Shown here one piece after another: positions 34,944 to 44,414 of a stretch of 64,000 nt of DNA. Origin of the DNA: Pseudobacter ginsenosidimutans (GTDB lineage: Bacteria; Bacteroidota; Bacteroidia; Chitinophagales; Chitinophagaceae); assembly GCF_007970185.1 (NCBI RefSeq), contig NZ_CP042431.1, positions 6,555,342 to 6,619,341 on the forward strand, in the 5' to 3' direction. Below the pieces are notes generated by a model that saw only the letters and a program-made list of their open reading frames with translations, searched no databases and had not been told where the DNA came from. Position 1 is the stretch's first letter. Every line of letters begins with the position of its first letter. A program made the translations under genes and the position numbers.

Positions 34944-35987
34944 ATGACAGACCTATCGCATTTCGATCCCAATGGGGCGAGTAATCCGAACAACAATATA
35001 TTTGGTTTACCCACCAATGAAGAGGATGCCAGACTGGTGATCCTGCCGGTTCCCTGGGAAGTGACAGTAAGTTACAACGCAGGCACTGCCAGGGCCGCTG
35101 ATCATATCTTCAAGGCCAGCATGCAGGTTGACCTCTTCGATGCAGACTGCAAGCAGGCCTGGAAAGAGGGATTCTTTATGCGGAGCCCAGACAGGAAAGT
35201 ACTGCTGAAAAGCGACTATCTCCGCAAGGAAGCCGAGCTCTACATCGACTATACCAGTAAAGGTGAACTGGTGGAAAAGAACAGCTTCATGTGCAAATCC
35301 CTCAAAGAGATCAATGAAGGCGCAGTTTACCTCAACAACTGGGTATACGAACAAACCCGCACCCTGCTCCAGCAAGGCAAACTGGTAGCCCTGCTCGGCG
35401 GCGACCACAGCACGCCACTCGGCTATTTCAAAGCCATCGCTGAAAAACACAATGATTTCGGAATTCTCCAGATAGATGCGCACTGCGACCTCCGCAAAGG
35501 CTACGAGAACTTCACCTACAGCCATGCCAGCATCATGTACAACGCTCTGAAGGAGATCCCGCCCCTCAGCAAACTGGTACAGGTAGGCGTTCGAGACTAC
35601 TGTGAAGAAGAATGGGACTTCGTTCGCGCCAATACCAGCCGCGTAACCACTTACTTCGACAAAGACATCAAAGAAAGATTATTCGAAGGCGAAACCTGGA
35701 AGAAGATCGCAGATGAGATCGTAGACAAACTGCCCTCACAGGTATACGTTAGTTTCGATATAGACGGACTGGATCCCAAACTCTGCCCCAATACCGGCAC
35801 ACCGGTTCCCGGCGGATTTGAAGCTGCCCATGTTTTCTATCTCCTGAAAAGGGTGATGCAGAGCGGCCGCACCATTATCGGTTTCGATCTTGTTGAAACC
35901 GGAGTGGGTGATAATGAATGGGACGCCAATGTTAGTGCCCGTATTTTGTGGAAGTTATGTAATTTGCTGGTGGCAAGCAATTCATAA
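34944..35987 (+). CDS. Agmatinase/arginase family ureohydrolase
   Basis: Manganese enzyme that removes urea, or formamide in formimidoylglutamase, from a guanidino-type substrate. In 347 residues the metal ligands are all present: GGDHS (His155), DAHCD (Asp178, His180, Asp182) and DIDGLDP (Asp272, Asp274). The exact substrate is uncertain: agmatine, arginine and formimidoylglutamate are all possible from these motifs. The N-terminal 150 residues include a 30-40 residue charged insertion (SDYLRKEAELYIDY) not usual in E. coli SpeB. It heads a plus-strand run of six genes. Confidence 0.88.
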   Translation: MTDLSHFDPNGASNPNNNIFGLPTNEEDARLVILPVPWEVTVSYNAGTARAADHIFKASMQVDLFDADCKQAWKEGFFMRSPDRKVLLKSDYLRKEAELYIDYTSKGELVEKNSFMCKSLKEINEGAVYLNNWVYEQTRTLLQQGKLVALLGGDHSTPLGYFKAIAEKHNDFGILQIDAHCDLRKGYENFTYSHASIMYNALKEIPPLSKLVQVGVRDYCEEEWDFVRANTSRVTTYFDKDIKERLFEGETWKKIADEIVDKLPSQVYVSFDIDGLDPKLCPNTGTPVPGGFEAAHVFYLLKRVMQSGRTIIGFDLVETGVGDNEWDANVSARILWKLCNLLVASNS

Positions 35988-36001
35988 CTTATCCGGCAAA
36001 T

Positions 36002-36568
36002 ATGGTGTATCAATATGTAGTCAGCCTTAAAAACCAACACAGCAAAACCATCGATATTTTCGGCATCCTCCTGAGCGCCGGCTCGGTGGTATTCTTCGTG
36101 TGGGAGCTGATCCTGCAACAACATATAAGTTTTGCATACTTCATCGGCTCCATCGTTGTTACCGGCGTGCTGGCATACAATATATGGGCTTCTTCCAAAG
36201 GCAGAAAGGTATACTACAGCCGCGCCCTGCTCCTGGCTGCACTCGTATGGATGAAGATGCCCTATTTCCAATGGATCAGTTTTCTTTTTATCATTCTGGC
36301 ATTACTGGAATACCAGGCAAAATATTCACTGGAGATCGGGTTTACAGACAGTCAGGTGGTGATCAATTCCCTCTTCAAAAAAAGATATGCCTGGAGTCAG
36401 TTCAATAATATCGTATTGAAAGATGGCCTCATCACACTGGACTTCACCAATAATAAACTGCTCCAACGGGAAGTGGTAGACGATGAAGAGGATGAAGCCG
36501 ACGAAGACGAGTTCAATCAGTATTGTCATGAACAATTAAAAAAAGCCGGACAGATCCCTGTGGAATAA
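36002..36568 (+). CDS. Membrane protein with C-terminal PH-like region (first of a related pair)
   Basis: No named family recognised with certainty. The 188 residues have about four hydrophobic segments in the first 110, then a beta-rich soluble part (EIGFTDSQVVINSLFKKRYAWSQFNNIVL) resembling bacterial PH-like domains. The tail is strongly acidic (DDEEDEADEDEFNQ). It lies 14 bp after the agmatinase-like gene. The next gene has the same order: TM segments, then a strand pattern with F-x-W-S/N-x-I/F. The two are probably diverged duplicates. Confidence 0.72.
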   Translation: MVYQYVVSLKNQHSKTIDIFGILLSAGSVVFFVWELILQQHISFAYFIGSIVVTGVLAYNIWASSKGRKVYYSRALLLAALVWMKMPYFQWISFLFIILALLEYQAKYSLEIGFTDSQVVINSLFKKRYAWSQFNNIVLKDGLITLDFTNNKLLQREVVDDEEDEADEDEFNQYCHEQLKKAGQIPVE

Positions 36569-36602
36569 TTCCATTTTTGCATCTTACGCCAAATTGCACT
36601 GT

Positions 36603-37211
36603 ATGAATTCCCTTTCCCTTCCGGTAGTGCATCCAGATTTCCAGAGGCTGAAACGCTCCGGCAAATTCCTTCATTTAGCTGCTGCGGGCTTTATCCTTCT
36701 TCATGCACTCACCCATGCCTTCTCTCATCACGCCAATTATTTTTATCTCGGTTGCCTCCTGCTGATAGCGGCGGACATCCTGATACTGGTGTTTGCGGGC
36801 TCCAATATCCTCAAAGCGATGCCCAAAGTGAATCTCTTCTTCCGCCTGGTGGAGTTCTTCTTCTTCCTGGGCATCGGCATCACCCTCCTGCTGGAAAAAG
36901 CCTGGCTGTTCGGCTCCGTGCATGTGGTTCTGAGTGCCGCCTATTTTTATCTTTTTTACCTGGAAAAACAGCTCCTCACGGAAGAATACCTGGCCATCCA
37001 CCATACCGGTATCAGCATACCCGATCTGCCTGAGCAAAAATTCTTTATCTGGAGCAATATCAATGGGGTAAATGCCCGGTACGACAGCATTACGGTACAA
37101 ACTTCCTCCAATAAATCTTACCATTTCGAGCTCCGGAAGAATCTTGAATTCGAAGAACTGGATCAAATTCACGAATTTTGCAGGCATTATTTAGGAACAA
37201 GCAGGTTCTGA
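36603..37211 (+). CDS. Membrane protein with C-terminal PH-like region (second of a related pair)
   Basis: A 202-residue membrane protein of unknown function. Hydrophobic segments lie at about 22-40, 45-65, 75-98 and 102-118. A soluble C-terminal part (about 130-200) includes AIHHTGISIPDLPEQKFFIW and ends with EELDQIHEFCRHYLG. The ATG at 36603 (MNSLSLPV) is preferred; the frame to 36594 would start at TTG. It follows its partner by 34 bp and precedes the radical SAM gene by 55 bp. Confidence 0.72.
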   Translation: MNSLSLPVVHPDFQRLKRSGKFLHLAAAGFILLHALTHAFSHHANYFYLGCLLLIAADILILVFAGSNILKAMPKVNLFFRLVEFFFFLGIGITLLLEKAWLFGSVHVVLSAAYFYLFYLEKQLLTEEYLAIHHTGISIPDLPEQKFFIWSNINGVNARYDSITVQTSSNKSYHFELRKNLEFEELDQIHEFCRHYLGTSRF

Positions 37212-37266
37212 GCGATGGATCCGGGATGGCCCGGCCCGCCGGCGCCCGCTAAAAACAAGGATCCCG

Positions 37267-38568
37267 ATGGCTGCATTACAAGAGAGTCCGTATTTATTGT
37301 ATTCCGATGGAAAGGGAAATATCTTCGAAGACATATCCCTTTACGCAGTAGGCCGTGCAGGATGGGACGCATTTCCCATTCCCGTGGAAGACTGGATCCC
37401 ACTGCCCGAAGGAGGCACCCTGTACGAACTGCCCGGCCGCCGGGGAATCGGCATCGATGTAAAAACCGGCGAAATGAGATTGTGTGAACTGGGATGGGCT
37501 ACCGCTGCTTTCATTCCTCCGGCTCATACCGGACTTTACCTGGCCGCGTATGAGACTGGTCATGATGCCCCCACTCTTCCGCTCTTTTGTTATACTGCCG
37601 CCGCCTGGCACAATGATAAATTCTATGTACCCGCCGTTCGCATCGAACAGGATATCCGCCAGGAATGTGGCGGCTTCGATGATGTGAAGATCCAGGGCGG
37701 CGTTGCCGAATTCCTCAAAGCTTATCCGCATAACAGGCTGGTGAAACACCTGGCGGAGAATTGTTGTCTCACGTATAACTGCCCTGCCGCCAGAAATTAT
37801 TTTATGGGAAGATGGGAATGTCCGATCCCAAGTTCTCCGGCCTGTAACGCCAATTGCATCGGTTGCATCTCCTTCCAGCCAAGCGATGAAGAGATCGTGA
37901 GCACACAGGACCGTCTTACTTTCAAACCATCCGCAGAAGAGATCGTGGAGTTCACTGTTCCGCACCTGGAAAGCGCTCCCTACCCTATCGTGAGCTTCGG
38001 ACAAGGTTGCGAAGGTGAACCGCTGCTGATGTGGGAAACCATCCGCCGCTCCATCATTGAGATGCGCAAGCATACACAGAAAGGTTCTATCAATATCAAT
38101 ACCAACGGTTCTAAACCGGATGCAGTTAAAGCATTATGCGAAGCAGGGCTCAACTCCATCCGTGTAAGCACCAACTCTGCACGCAAACATATTTACGAAG
38201 CTTATTACCGCCCCAATAATTACCAGTTCGAAGACATTATCGAAAGTTTGAAAGTGGTGCGCTCCTTCGGCGGCTGGACCAGCATCAACTACTTTGTATT
38301 CCCGGGTATGACAGACTCCGTGGAAGAATATGAAGCGCTGCGCAAACTGATCATCGATACCGGACTGAATATGATCCAATGGAGGAATTTCAATATCGAT
38401 CCGGATTGGTACCTGGGCAAGATCGGATTCCATGGCGAAGTGGAAATGATCGGCGTAAAACAGATGCAGGAGTTGATCCGTGAGGAATTCCCCGATCTGA
38501 AATTCGGTTATTTCAATCCACCGATGGAAAGGATCAGGGGAGATTATGAAGCTGATTTCGCACACTAA
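37267..38568 (+). CDS. Radical SAM protein of unknown function
   Basis: Predicted iron-sulfur enzyme using S-adenosylmethionine to start radical chemistry. The cluster motif CxxxCxxC is at Cys193, Cys197 and Cys200 (CNANCIGC). The remainder of the core follows (FGQGCEGEPLLMWETI, ININTNGSKPDAVKALCEAGLNSIRVS). The motif sits unusually late because of a 190-residue N-terminal region with several extra cysteines (C134, C166, C167, C172, C185). No product peptide or known pathway partner is adjacent. The TSUP transporter gene begins 8 bp later. Confidence 0.82.
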   Translation: MAALQESPYLLYSDGKGNIFEDISLYAVGRAGWDAFPIPVEDWIPLPEGGTLYELPGRRGIGIDVKTGEMRLCELGWATAAFIPPAHTGLYLAAYETGHDAPTLPLFCYTAAAWHNDKFYVPAVRIEQDIRQECGGFDDVKIQGGVAEFLKAYPHNRLVKHLAENCCLTYNCPAARNYFMGRWECPIPSSPACNANCIGCISFQPSDEEIVSTQDRLTFKPSAEEIVEFTVPHLESAPYPIVSFGQGCEGEPLLMWETIRRSIIEMRKHTQKGSININTNGSKPDAVKALCEAGLNSIRVSTNSARKHIYEAYYRPNNYQFEDIIESLKVVRSFGGWTSINYFVFPGMTDSVEEYEALRKLIIDTGLNMIQWRNFNIDPDWYLGKIGFHGEVEMIGVKQMQELIREEFPDLKFGYFNPPMERIRGDYEADFAH

Positions 38569-38576
38569 TTCCACTC

Positions 38577-39329
38577 ATGATCGCGCTTTGTATTGTAGCT
38601 TTTCTGGCAGGATTTGTTGACGCAATTGTAGGTGGCGGAGGTTTGATACAAACACCCGCCGCTTTAGTGTTGTTGCCGCAGTACCCCGTAGCAACGGTGA
38701 TCGGTACACTAAAAATACCCGCCTTCAGTGGCACATCCGTGGCAGCCTATCAATACGCAAAAAAAGTAAAGCTTAACTATCCCATGCTGGCATTGATGGC
38801 CGGCATCGCTTTTTGTGCCGCCTTCTGTGGCTCCAGATTACTGACGATGGTAAGCAACAGTTTCATGAAGCCATTACTCTTGTGCGTGCTGGTGGTGGTA
38901 GCCATCTACACCTATACCAATAAAAAATTCGGATCACATACTGCCAGAGAGCATTCTGAAAAAGAGCAATGGTGGTATGCTGCGCTCATCAGTCTTGTGC
39001 TTGGATTTTATGATGGTTTCATCGGACCGGGCACAGGCAGCTTTCTCGTGCTGGCCTTTATCGGCATACTTGGTTTTGATTTTCTGCAATCCAGCGCCAA
39101 CGCGAAGTTCGTGAACCTCAGTACCAACCTGGGCTCTATCGTTTTCTTTTTATTAAGTGGAAAGATCATCTTTGCAGTTGCCATTCCCATGGCCATCTGC
39201 AATATGATCGGTGGCTGGTGCGGCGCAAAACTGGCATTGCTCAAAGGCAATACTTTCATCAGGGTCTTCTTCCTCATTGTTGTATGCGCTACCATTCTTC
39301 GCTTTGCATATGACATCTTTTTCAAATAG
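38577..39329 (+). CDS. TSUP family transporter (TauE/SafE type)
   Basis: Inner-membrane permease of the TSUP family, which moves organosulfur compounds, sulfite or other small anions. The 250 residues have about eight hydrophobic segments. They show the twin family motifs: FVDAIVGGGGLIQTP near the N-terminus and FYDGFIGPGTGSFLV midway. It is 8 bp downstream of the radical SAM gene, so cotranscription is likely. The substrate is unknown. Confidence 0.85.
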   Translation: MIALCIVAFLAGFVDAIVGGGGLIQTPAALVLLPQYPVATVIGTLKIPAFSGTSVAAYQYAKKVKLNYPMLALMAGIAFCAAFCGSRLLTMVSNSFMKPLLLCVLVVVAIYTYTNKKFGSHTAREHSEKEQWWYAALISLVLGFYDGFIGPGTGSFLVLAFIGILGFDFLQSSANAKFVNLSTNLGSIVFFLLSGKIIFAVAIPMAICNMIGGWCGAKLALLKGNTFIRVFFLIVVCATILRFAYDIFFK

Positions 39330-39418
39330 ACGATTTTCAGCGTTCGTTTAACAATTAGCATAGTATTTGCAACGTTTAGAGGAAACATTGGTACATTCGT
39401 ACATAGAATTCCCGGCGT

Positions 39419-40285
39419 ATGACAGAAAATTTTGAATCGAAGAAGAACATGCAGGCGGGCACTTACACTGCCATCATTTGTGGCGCCCTGTTACTGATCT
39501 TCCTGTTTGTACGATGGTCACTACCACCGATCCCCGAACCTCCTGTTGAAGAAGGTATCGAAGTGAATCTCGGCAGCAGCGACCAGGGCTTTGGCGACGA
39601 CCAGCCCTTCGAGCCCGGCTCTCCTGCGCCGGCAGAACAGGCCAGCTACACACCTCCTCCTCCCACACCCACTCCCGATGCACCAGATAAAGAAGTGGAA
39701 GCAGATGATGCTCCCAGTGATCCTGTGGAAGTGAAGAAGCCGGAGGTAACCAAACCAGAGGTGAAGAAAGTTCCCGAGAAAGCAACAGTGAAAACACCTC
39801 CCGTAAAGAAACCTGTTGAAGCGCCTCCTGCTCCCACACCTCCCAAACCGAAAGCAACCATGCGTGGCGTTGGCGGCACAGGCACCGGTGGTAACGAAGC
39901 AGACAGTTACAAGAAAGGCGGCAACCAGGGCGTTGCAGGCGGAACCGGCGATCAGGGAAGACCCGGCGGCAATCCCAACTCCGATAATTATACTGGCGGC
40001 GGCAGAGGCAATGGAGTAACCATCTCCAAAGGATTACAGGGAAGAAGGATCACAGGACTGCCTTCTTTCAAAGATGATTTCAATGAAAATGCCACAGTGT
40101 ATGTAGATATCCGTGTAGATGAAAATGGTAAAGTAATTTCTGCCACTTTTCAGCCAAGAGGTTCCACTACTTCTGAAGCACAATACAAAAGCATCGCCAT
40201 TCAAAAAGCACAACAGGTAAAATTCAGTCCTGGTGATGGCGAATCAGTTGGAACGCTCAAATTCAATTTCAGGGTTCAAAACTAA
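39419..40285 (+). CDS. TonB-like energy transducer
   Basis: Inner-membrane protein reaching across the periplasm to outer-membrane transporters. The 288 residues have one N-terminal TM helix (about 16-31), a proline-rich and Lys/Glu-rich spacer (about 36-145), a glycine-rich stretch (about 148-205) and a C-terminal TonB-like domain (about 210-288, with TVYVDIRVDENGKVISATFQPRGS). No exbB or exbD gene is in the window. It lies 89 bp after the TSUP gene. It could energise the two SusC proteins, but this is inference. Confidence 0.78.
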   Translation: MTENFESKKNMQAGTYTAIICGALLLIFLFVRWSLPPIPEPPVEEGIEVNLGSSDQGFGDDQPFEPGSPAPAEQASYTPPPPTPTPDAPDKEVEADDAPSDPVEVKKPEVTKPEVKKVPEKATVKTPPVKKPVEAPPAPTPPKPKATMRGVGGTGTGGNEADSYKKGGNQGVAGGTGDQGRPGGNPNSDNYTGGGRGNGVTISKGLQGRRITGLPSFKDDFNENATVYVDIRVDENGKVISATFQPRGSTTSEAQYKSIAIQKAQQVKFSPGDGESVGTLKFNFRVQN

Positions 40286-40318
40286 TCCTCGCATATATAC
40301 CACAGTTATTTTAATTAT

Positions 40319-40348
40319 AAAAGCCCGCCTCTGATGAGTCGGGCTTTT
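40319..40348. terminator. Bidirectional terminator between tonB-like and phosphodiesterase genes
   Basis: AAAAGCCCG (40319-40327) pairs perfectly with CGGGCTTTT (40340-40348) around a 12-nt loop. Both strands show T-runs at the stem end, and the genes on either side converge. Confidence 0.8.
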
Positions 40349-40368
40349 GATTTTAGGAAAGCCTGCTA

Positions 40369-41658
40369 TTACTCAAGCAATCCAGGGATCAATTTTCCAT
40401 CAGGGGCTGTAAATGATAATTTCAATATTGCAGCCAGTAGAGGAGCGATATCGGTTACACACAGATCTTCGATCACCTTCCCTTTTCGGATACCGGCGCC
40501 GGCTGCAATGAATCCCGTCATCATTTCGGGGCGCTGCGGATCATATCCATGCGTAGCTCCTCTGGTTGGAAACCAAACAGGTTCTTCATCTCCATTGAGT
40601 AAAGCACATCTGGGATGTGCAGATAAGGCGAACACTGCATCAGGGTCTGCTCCCATTGTTGTGAGACGGTCTTTTTCAAGGATCGTAAAACATTTCCTGC
40701 CATAGAGCGTATCGAATAGTTCCCTCGCCTTCCTGATGGCGAAAGTATCACTGCCATAGAGAAAGGAAGCCCCATTGGCAGATTGAAATTTGACTTTCTC
40801 CGCCAGTCCTGCATTCTTCAATAATGAATTCGGACGGATGGCAACGCGCGTATCTGAAAATCCATGATCGCCTACCACCAGGATAGTTGTGGACGAACTC
40901 AATTGGCAGTCCTCTACAGTTTTCAGGATATGACCGATAGTGCTATCGATAGTCTTCAATGCCTGTTTTACTTTCTCATCATCACGGCCATTTTCATGTT
41001 GCTGGTAATCTGCCCCTGTAAAATGAACCGCCAGCAAGCCGGGTGTATATTTCCTGAATACATAAGCAGCCATCTTACCGGCATTGACATCCAGTTGTGA
41101 TGTGTGCTCACTCATGTTCACAGCATCGAGTCTGCCGGTTGCATGCAGCTCCAATTCCTCAACAAGTCCTGTTGTTGCATACCTGCGCGCAACAGTGATA
41201 CGATCATGCGCCCTAAGCGTGTCCCATATTTCAGGAACATTATAGGTTATATCATCGCCCACACTTATTGGCCATTGTATGGCAGCAGTCCTGATGTTCC
41301 GGATTTTGGCAGCCTGCCAGATGGTTGGAACTTTTATATCGCTCAGCATCCAGTTCCATTGCTTCAATCCTCTTTTTACATTGTAGTGAATGCCTGATCT
41401 GGCAGGCAATGCCCCGGTCAGCATTGCAGCATGTGAAGGATAGGTATAAGAAGGGAACACGCTTCGCATTTGCTTGGCATAAGCACCCTGCTTCATGAGC
41501 TGCTTCAGATGCGGAGTGGGAAAACTATCGGAAAGATAAAACTCCGGCCGCATCCCATCGATGCTGATAAGGATAACATGCCGGGAGGGCTGTGCCCCTG
41601 CGCCCTGCATCATCAGGAGCAACAGACAGATCAGGATATTACATTTCATCTTTATCAT
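40369..41658 (-). CDS. Alkaline phosphatase-superfamily nucleotide pyrophosphatase/phosphodiesterase (ENPP type)
   Basis: Exported metal-dependent phosphodiesterase, 429 residues with a signal peptide ending GAGAQ (about 22). The two-metal site is visible: ISIDGMRPEF with Asp34, nucleophile Thr72 in FPSYTYPSH, HFTGADYQQH, VVGDHGFSD and ATHGYDP. This is the nucleotide pyrophosphatase/phosphodiesterase pattern rather than classical PhoA. It is the last gene of SusCD locus 2; its start overlaps the previous gene by 20 bp (11 bp if ATG 41649 is used). It may process a phosphodiester substrate brought in by this SusCD pair. Confidence 0.87.
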   Translation of the reverse strand: MIKMKCNILICLLLLMMQGAGAQPSRHVILISIDGMRPEFYLSDSFPTPHLKQLMKQGAYAKQMRSVFPSYTYPSHAAMLTGALPARSGIHYNVKRGLKQWNWMLSDIKVPTIWQAAKIRNIRTAAIQWPISVGDDITYNVPEIWDTLRAHDRITVARRYATTGLVEELELHATGRLDAVNMSEHTSQLDVNAGKMAAYVFRKYTPGLLAVHFTGADYQQHENGRDDEKVKQALKTIDSTIGHILKTVEDCQLSSSTTILVVGDHGFSDTRVAIRPNSLLKNAGLAEKVKFQSANGASFLYGSDTFAIRKARELFDTLYGRKCFTILEKDRLTTMGADPDAVFALSAHPRCALLNGDEEPVWFPTRGATHGYDPQRPEMMTGFIAAGAGIRKGKVIEDLCVTDIAPLLAAILKLSFTAPDGKLIPGLLE

Positions 41659-42949
41659 CTTTAATAACTACCACTTTCATTTCTTTTACAATGGAGATCA
41701 CATCAAATCCATGCTCGCGCAAGGCACGGCGGATATCATTCAGATCATTGAAATCACAATACACCTCTATGTCAAATTCTCCGGTGATACCAGTCTGATC
41801 AAAGATGGGAATGCCGGATCCAAAATATGTTGCATTGAAATAGTACGACATTATATCATTCACCGTTTTGAACCTGGAGCGTGAGGCATTTACGTTCTTT
41901 ACCACTACCGGAGCCACTTTGGCAACCTTCACAAGTGCCTGCACCGGCATTTTTCTCTTTTCAACAGTCACTGCAAATCCAAAACAATTCTTCAGATCAC
42001 GCTGCAGTATCTTTCTGATATTGGACTCTTTCGCTCTTCCTTCAGGCAATTCGATACTATAACAAAAAGTATTCGTCCTCAAATTCCGGTTGGGTTTGAA
42101 CAGAGAAGGATCGGCCAGTTCCAATACTACATTCCGGTAGTATTCACTGTACTGGCGCTCATCCAATGCGATGTATCCGGATCCTGTATAGGCATAGCGA
42201 TAAAGGGATGCGAGATCAACCCCCATTACCTGCATTTGATTTCCTTTGATGCGGAACTGAGATTGACCATGCATATAATCCTTGTACGGAGATATCACGG
42301 AACGGTATAAGTAATCAGTGGCTGCTCCATTGTTACCATCGATCAGGAAAGGACGGGTATCTTCATAAGTGACCTTGTTTTCACCTTTTCTCCATGCCCT
42401 GGGTAATTTGGGTTGTTTCCCTGCAAGGAAGTCTTCGATATTTTCCTTTGTCAACATATACGTGATACCACGAACGATCCCGGACGGATCGATGATAAAA
42501 ATATGCGGACAACTATAGATGCTGAACCGGTGAAATATTGTTGAATCGAAGGCTGCCGGGAATGTAAGATCATGTTTCGCCTTGTACTTTTCAAAGTCAG
42601 CTCTGATGGCTTTGTCAGCCAATTCGCCGCCATACTGTGAACCATTATAACCCACCATGATGAACTGCATTTGTTGCCCGTATCGTTTATTGAACTCATT
42701 GATCTTCGGCATACTTTCCACGCAGGAGCCGCAATAACGGTTCCAGCAATCAAGCACCAGCCACTTACCTTTGAAATCCGAAAGGCTAACAGTTTTCTTT
42801 TCAAATTGCTGAACACCTTCAAGCTCGAAATCGGGCATTTTTTGTCCTACCTGCGGGAGGATATTCAGCGTAGTATTCACAGCTGTTTGCGCATTGCCAG
42901 GTAAATGATACAGGCATAGCAATCCTAATGAGAAGATGACTCTTTTCAT
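41639..42949 (-). CDS. Thioredoxin-like (redoxin) protein fused to a DUF3738 domain
   Basis: A 436-residue exported protein with a signal peptide (about 1-21). A TlpA/AhpC-type thioredoxin fold covers about 33-180, with active site CGSC (Cys73, Cys76) in LVLDCWNRYCGSC. A C-terminal region (about 205-430) resembles DUF3738 (TIGR03435): LASLYRYAYTGSGY, then the RKMPVQALVKVAK block, then FDQTGITGEFDIEVYC and a final VISIVKEMKVVVIKD. The fusion lies between susD and the phosphodiesterase. A role in disulfide reduction at the cell surface or periplasm is plausible; the DUF3738 part has no known function. Confidence 0.78.
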   Translation of the reverse strand: MKRVIFSLGLLCLYHLPGNAQTAVNTTLNILPQVGQKMPDFELEGVQQFEKKTVSLSDFKGKWLVLDCWNRYCGSCVESMPKINEFNKRYGQQMQFIMVGYNGSQYGGELADKAIRADFEKYKAKHDLTFPAAFDSTIFHRFSIYSCPHIFIIDPSGIVRGITYMLTKENIEDFLAGKQPKLPRAWRKGENKVTYEDTRPFLIDGNNGAATDYLYRSVISPYKDYMHGQSQFRIKGNQMQVMGVDLASLYRYAYTGSGYIALDERQYSEYYRNVVLELADPSLFKPNRNLRTNTFCYSIELPEGRAKESNIRKILQRDLKNCFGFAVTVEKRKMPVQALVKVAKVAPVVVKNVNASRSRFKTVNDIMSYYFNATYFGSGIPIFDQTGITGEFDIEVYCDFNDLNDIRRALREHGFDVISIVKEMKVVVIKDDKDEM

Positions 42950-42990
42950 GACATTTAATTTATTGGTATGGTAAAATCAATCCGGGGAAA

Positions 42991-44403
42991 TCAATATCCC
43001 GGGTTTTGTGTGAGGAAGGGGTTTGCTTCTATTTGTTCGTATGGTAAAGGCAAAAGGGTGTACTCCGTTTTCCATGCTCCACCTTTTTGAGGGGTGATGA
43101 TATTCATCAGAGCGTCCAAACGATTGGTCCGCTTCAGATCTGTGAACCTGTGTCCGAACTCGCAGAACAATTCGATACGCCTTTCTTTCAGCACAGCATC
43201 GATCAGTGATGACTGATCATTTGCTGTTGTGGGATCGAGACCTGCGCGCGCACGCACCAGGTCCAGGTCATCTTTTGCTCCGTCCACATTTCCCAGCCTG
43301 GCCCTGGCTTCGGCTCTGATCAAAATAGTTTCTGCGAGCCGGAATACAGTGTATGGTTCTGCAGGCTGACCGGCTACGCCTCTTCTTACCTTATACTTGT
43401 AAGGATAGTTAAATGGAATATTCCCGATGGTATTGGTGCGCGTCCATTCCTGCTGCCGCAGGTCATTGTTTTCAAAATCATTCCATAACCAGTCTGTGAG
43501 GGTATACCGTGGAATGGTTGTTTCATTCAATGGGATAATCCTTGATCCTTCCACAGTTTGATTTCCATCCGGGGGTAACAACTGCCAGATCGCTTCCCTG
43601 CTGTTGCGCAGAAAAACATTCCCGATATTATTTTCCAGCGCATAAGTATCACTGTTATTGATCAGCAGACTGGCTTCCTTTTCTGCATCTTCCCAATTTC
43701 CCATTTCCAGCCGGATGCGGGCCAGCAATGCAATCACTGTGTACTTGTTAGGACGCGCCCTGCCTTCAGTTGGATAAGTGGCTGGCAACAGTTCCTTTGC
43801 CGCTTCCAGATCAGCTACCACCTGGTCCAGCACTTTGTTTGCCGGATCACGCGGCATAGAAGCATTGGTGGCAAAATCTGTGGTAAGCGCAAGTGGAACT
43901 GCTCCAAAGACCTTGTGCAGGTTATAGTACATGAAGGCACGAACGAATTTCGTTTCGCCGGTCAACCGGTCCTTAACATGCTGTCCAAGGGTGCCGCTTG
44001 CTTCAATTCCTTCGATGCATGCATTCGCTTTATATAGCGTCAGGTAAGCTGATCTCCAGAATGTCCAAATCACCGAATTCTTTTCATTCAGGTTGTTCAA
44101 ATAAAATTCTGTCTCATACTGATCAGTAGAACCGGCCATTTTGAGCTCATCGGTATACAGACCTGTATAGATGGTCAGCCCTCCATTGAAAATATCCGGG
44201 TATTGCTTATTTGAGATGGCATCGATATAAATCCCCAATACCGCTGCTGTTGCATTGGCACTGTCGCTGAACACCACTTTACTACTCAGCCTGTCTTTGG
44301 GAGGATCGAGCTCTACAAATTTCCTGCAGCCGGTTATCATCAATATGGAACAAAACAGGCAGACAATTAAACAGCCTGGTAATATATGTTTGAATGATTT
44401 CAT
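42991..44403 (-). CDS. SusD/RagB nutrient-binding lipoprotein (locus 2)
   Basis: Lid lipoprotein of the second SusCD pair. The 470 residues have a signal peptide with lipobox ending MITGC (C26), then RKFVELDPPKDRLSSKVVFSD, a common SusD start. Late blocks VFRLAETILIRAEARARLGNVDGAKDDLDLVRARAGL and the C-terminal PLPYEQIEANPFLTQNPGY are diagnostic. It is 11 bp after susC. It differs strongly from the locus 1 SusD, so the ligands probably differ too. Confidence 0.92.
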   Translation of the reverse strand: MKSFKHILPGCLIVCLFCSILMITGCRKFVELDPPKDRLSSKVVFSDSANATAAVLGIYIDAISNKQYPDIFNGGLTIYTGLYTDELKMAGSTDQYETEFYLNNLNEKNSVIWTFWRSAYLTLYKANACIEGIEASGTLGQHVKDRLTGETKFVRAFMYYNLHKVFGAVPLALTTDFATNASMPRDPANKVLDQVVADLEAAKELLPATYPTEGRARPNKYTVIALLARIRLEMGNWEDAEKEASLLINNSDTYALENNIGNVFLRNSREAIWQLLPPDGNQTVEGSRIIPLNETTIPRYTLTDWLWNDFENNDLRQQEWTRTNTIGNIPFNYPYKYKVRRGVAGQPAEPYTVFRLAETILIRAEARARLGNVDGAKDDLDLVRARAGLDPTTANDQSSLIDAVLKERRIELFCEFGHRFTDLKRTNRLDALMNIITPQKGGAWKTEYTLLPLPYEQIEANPFLTQNPGY

Positions 44404-44414
44404 TTTTGATGCTT

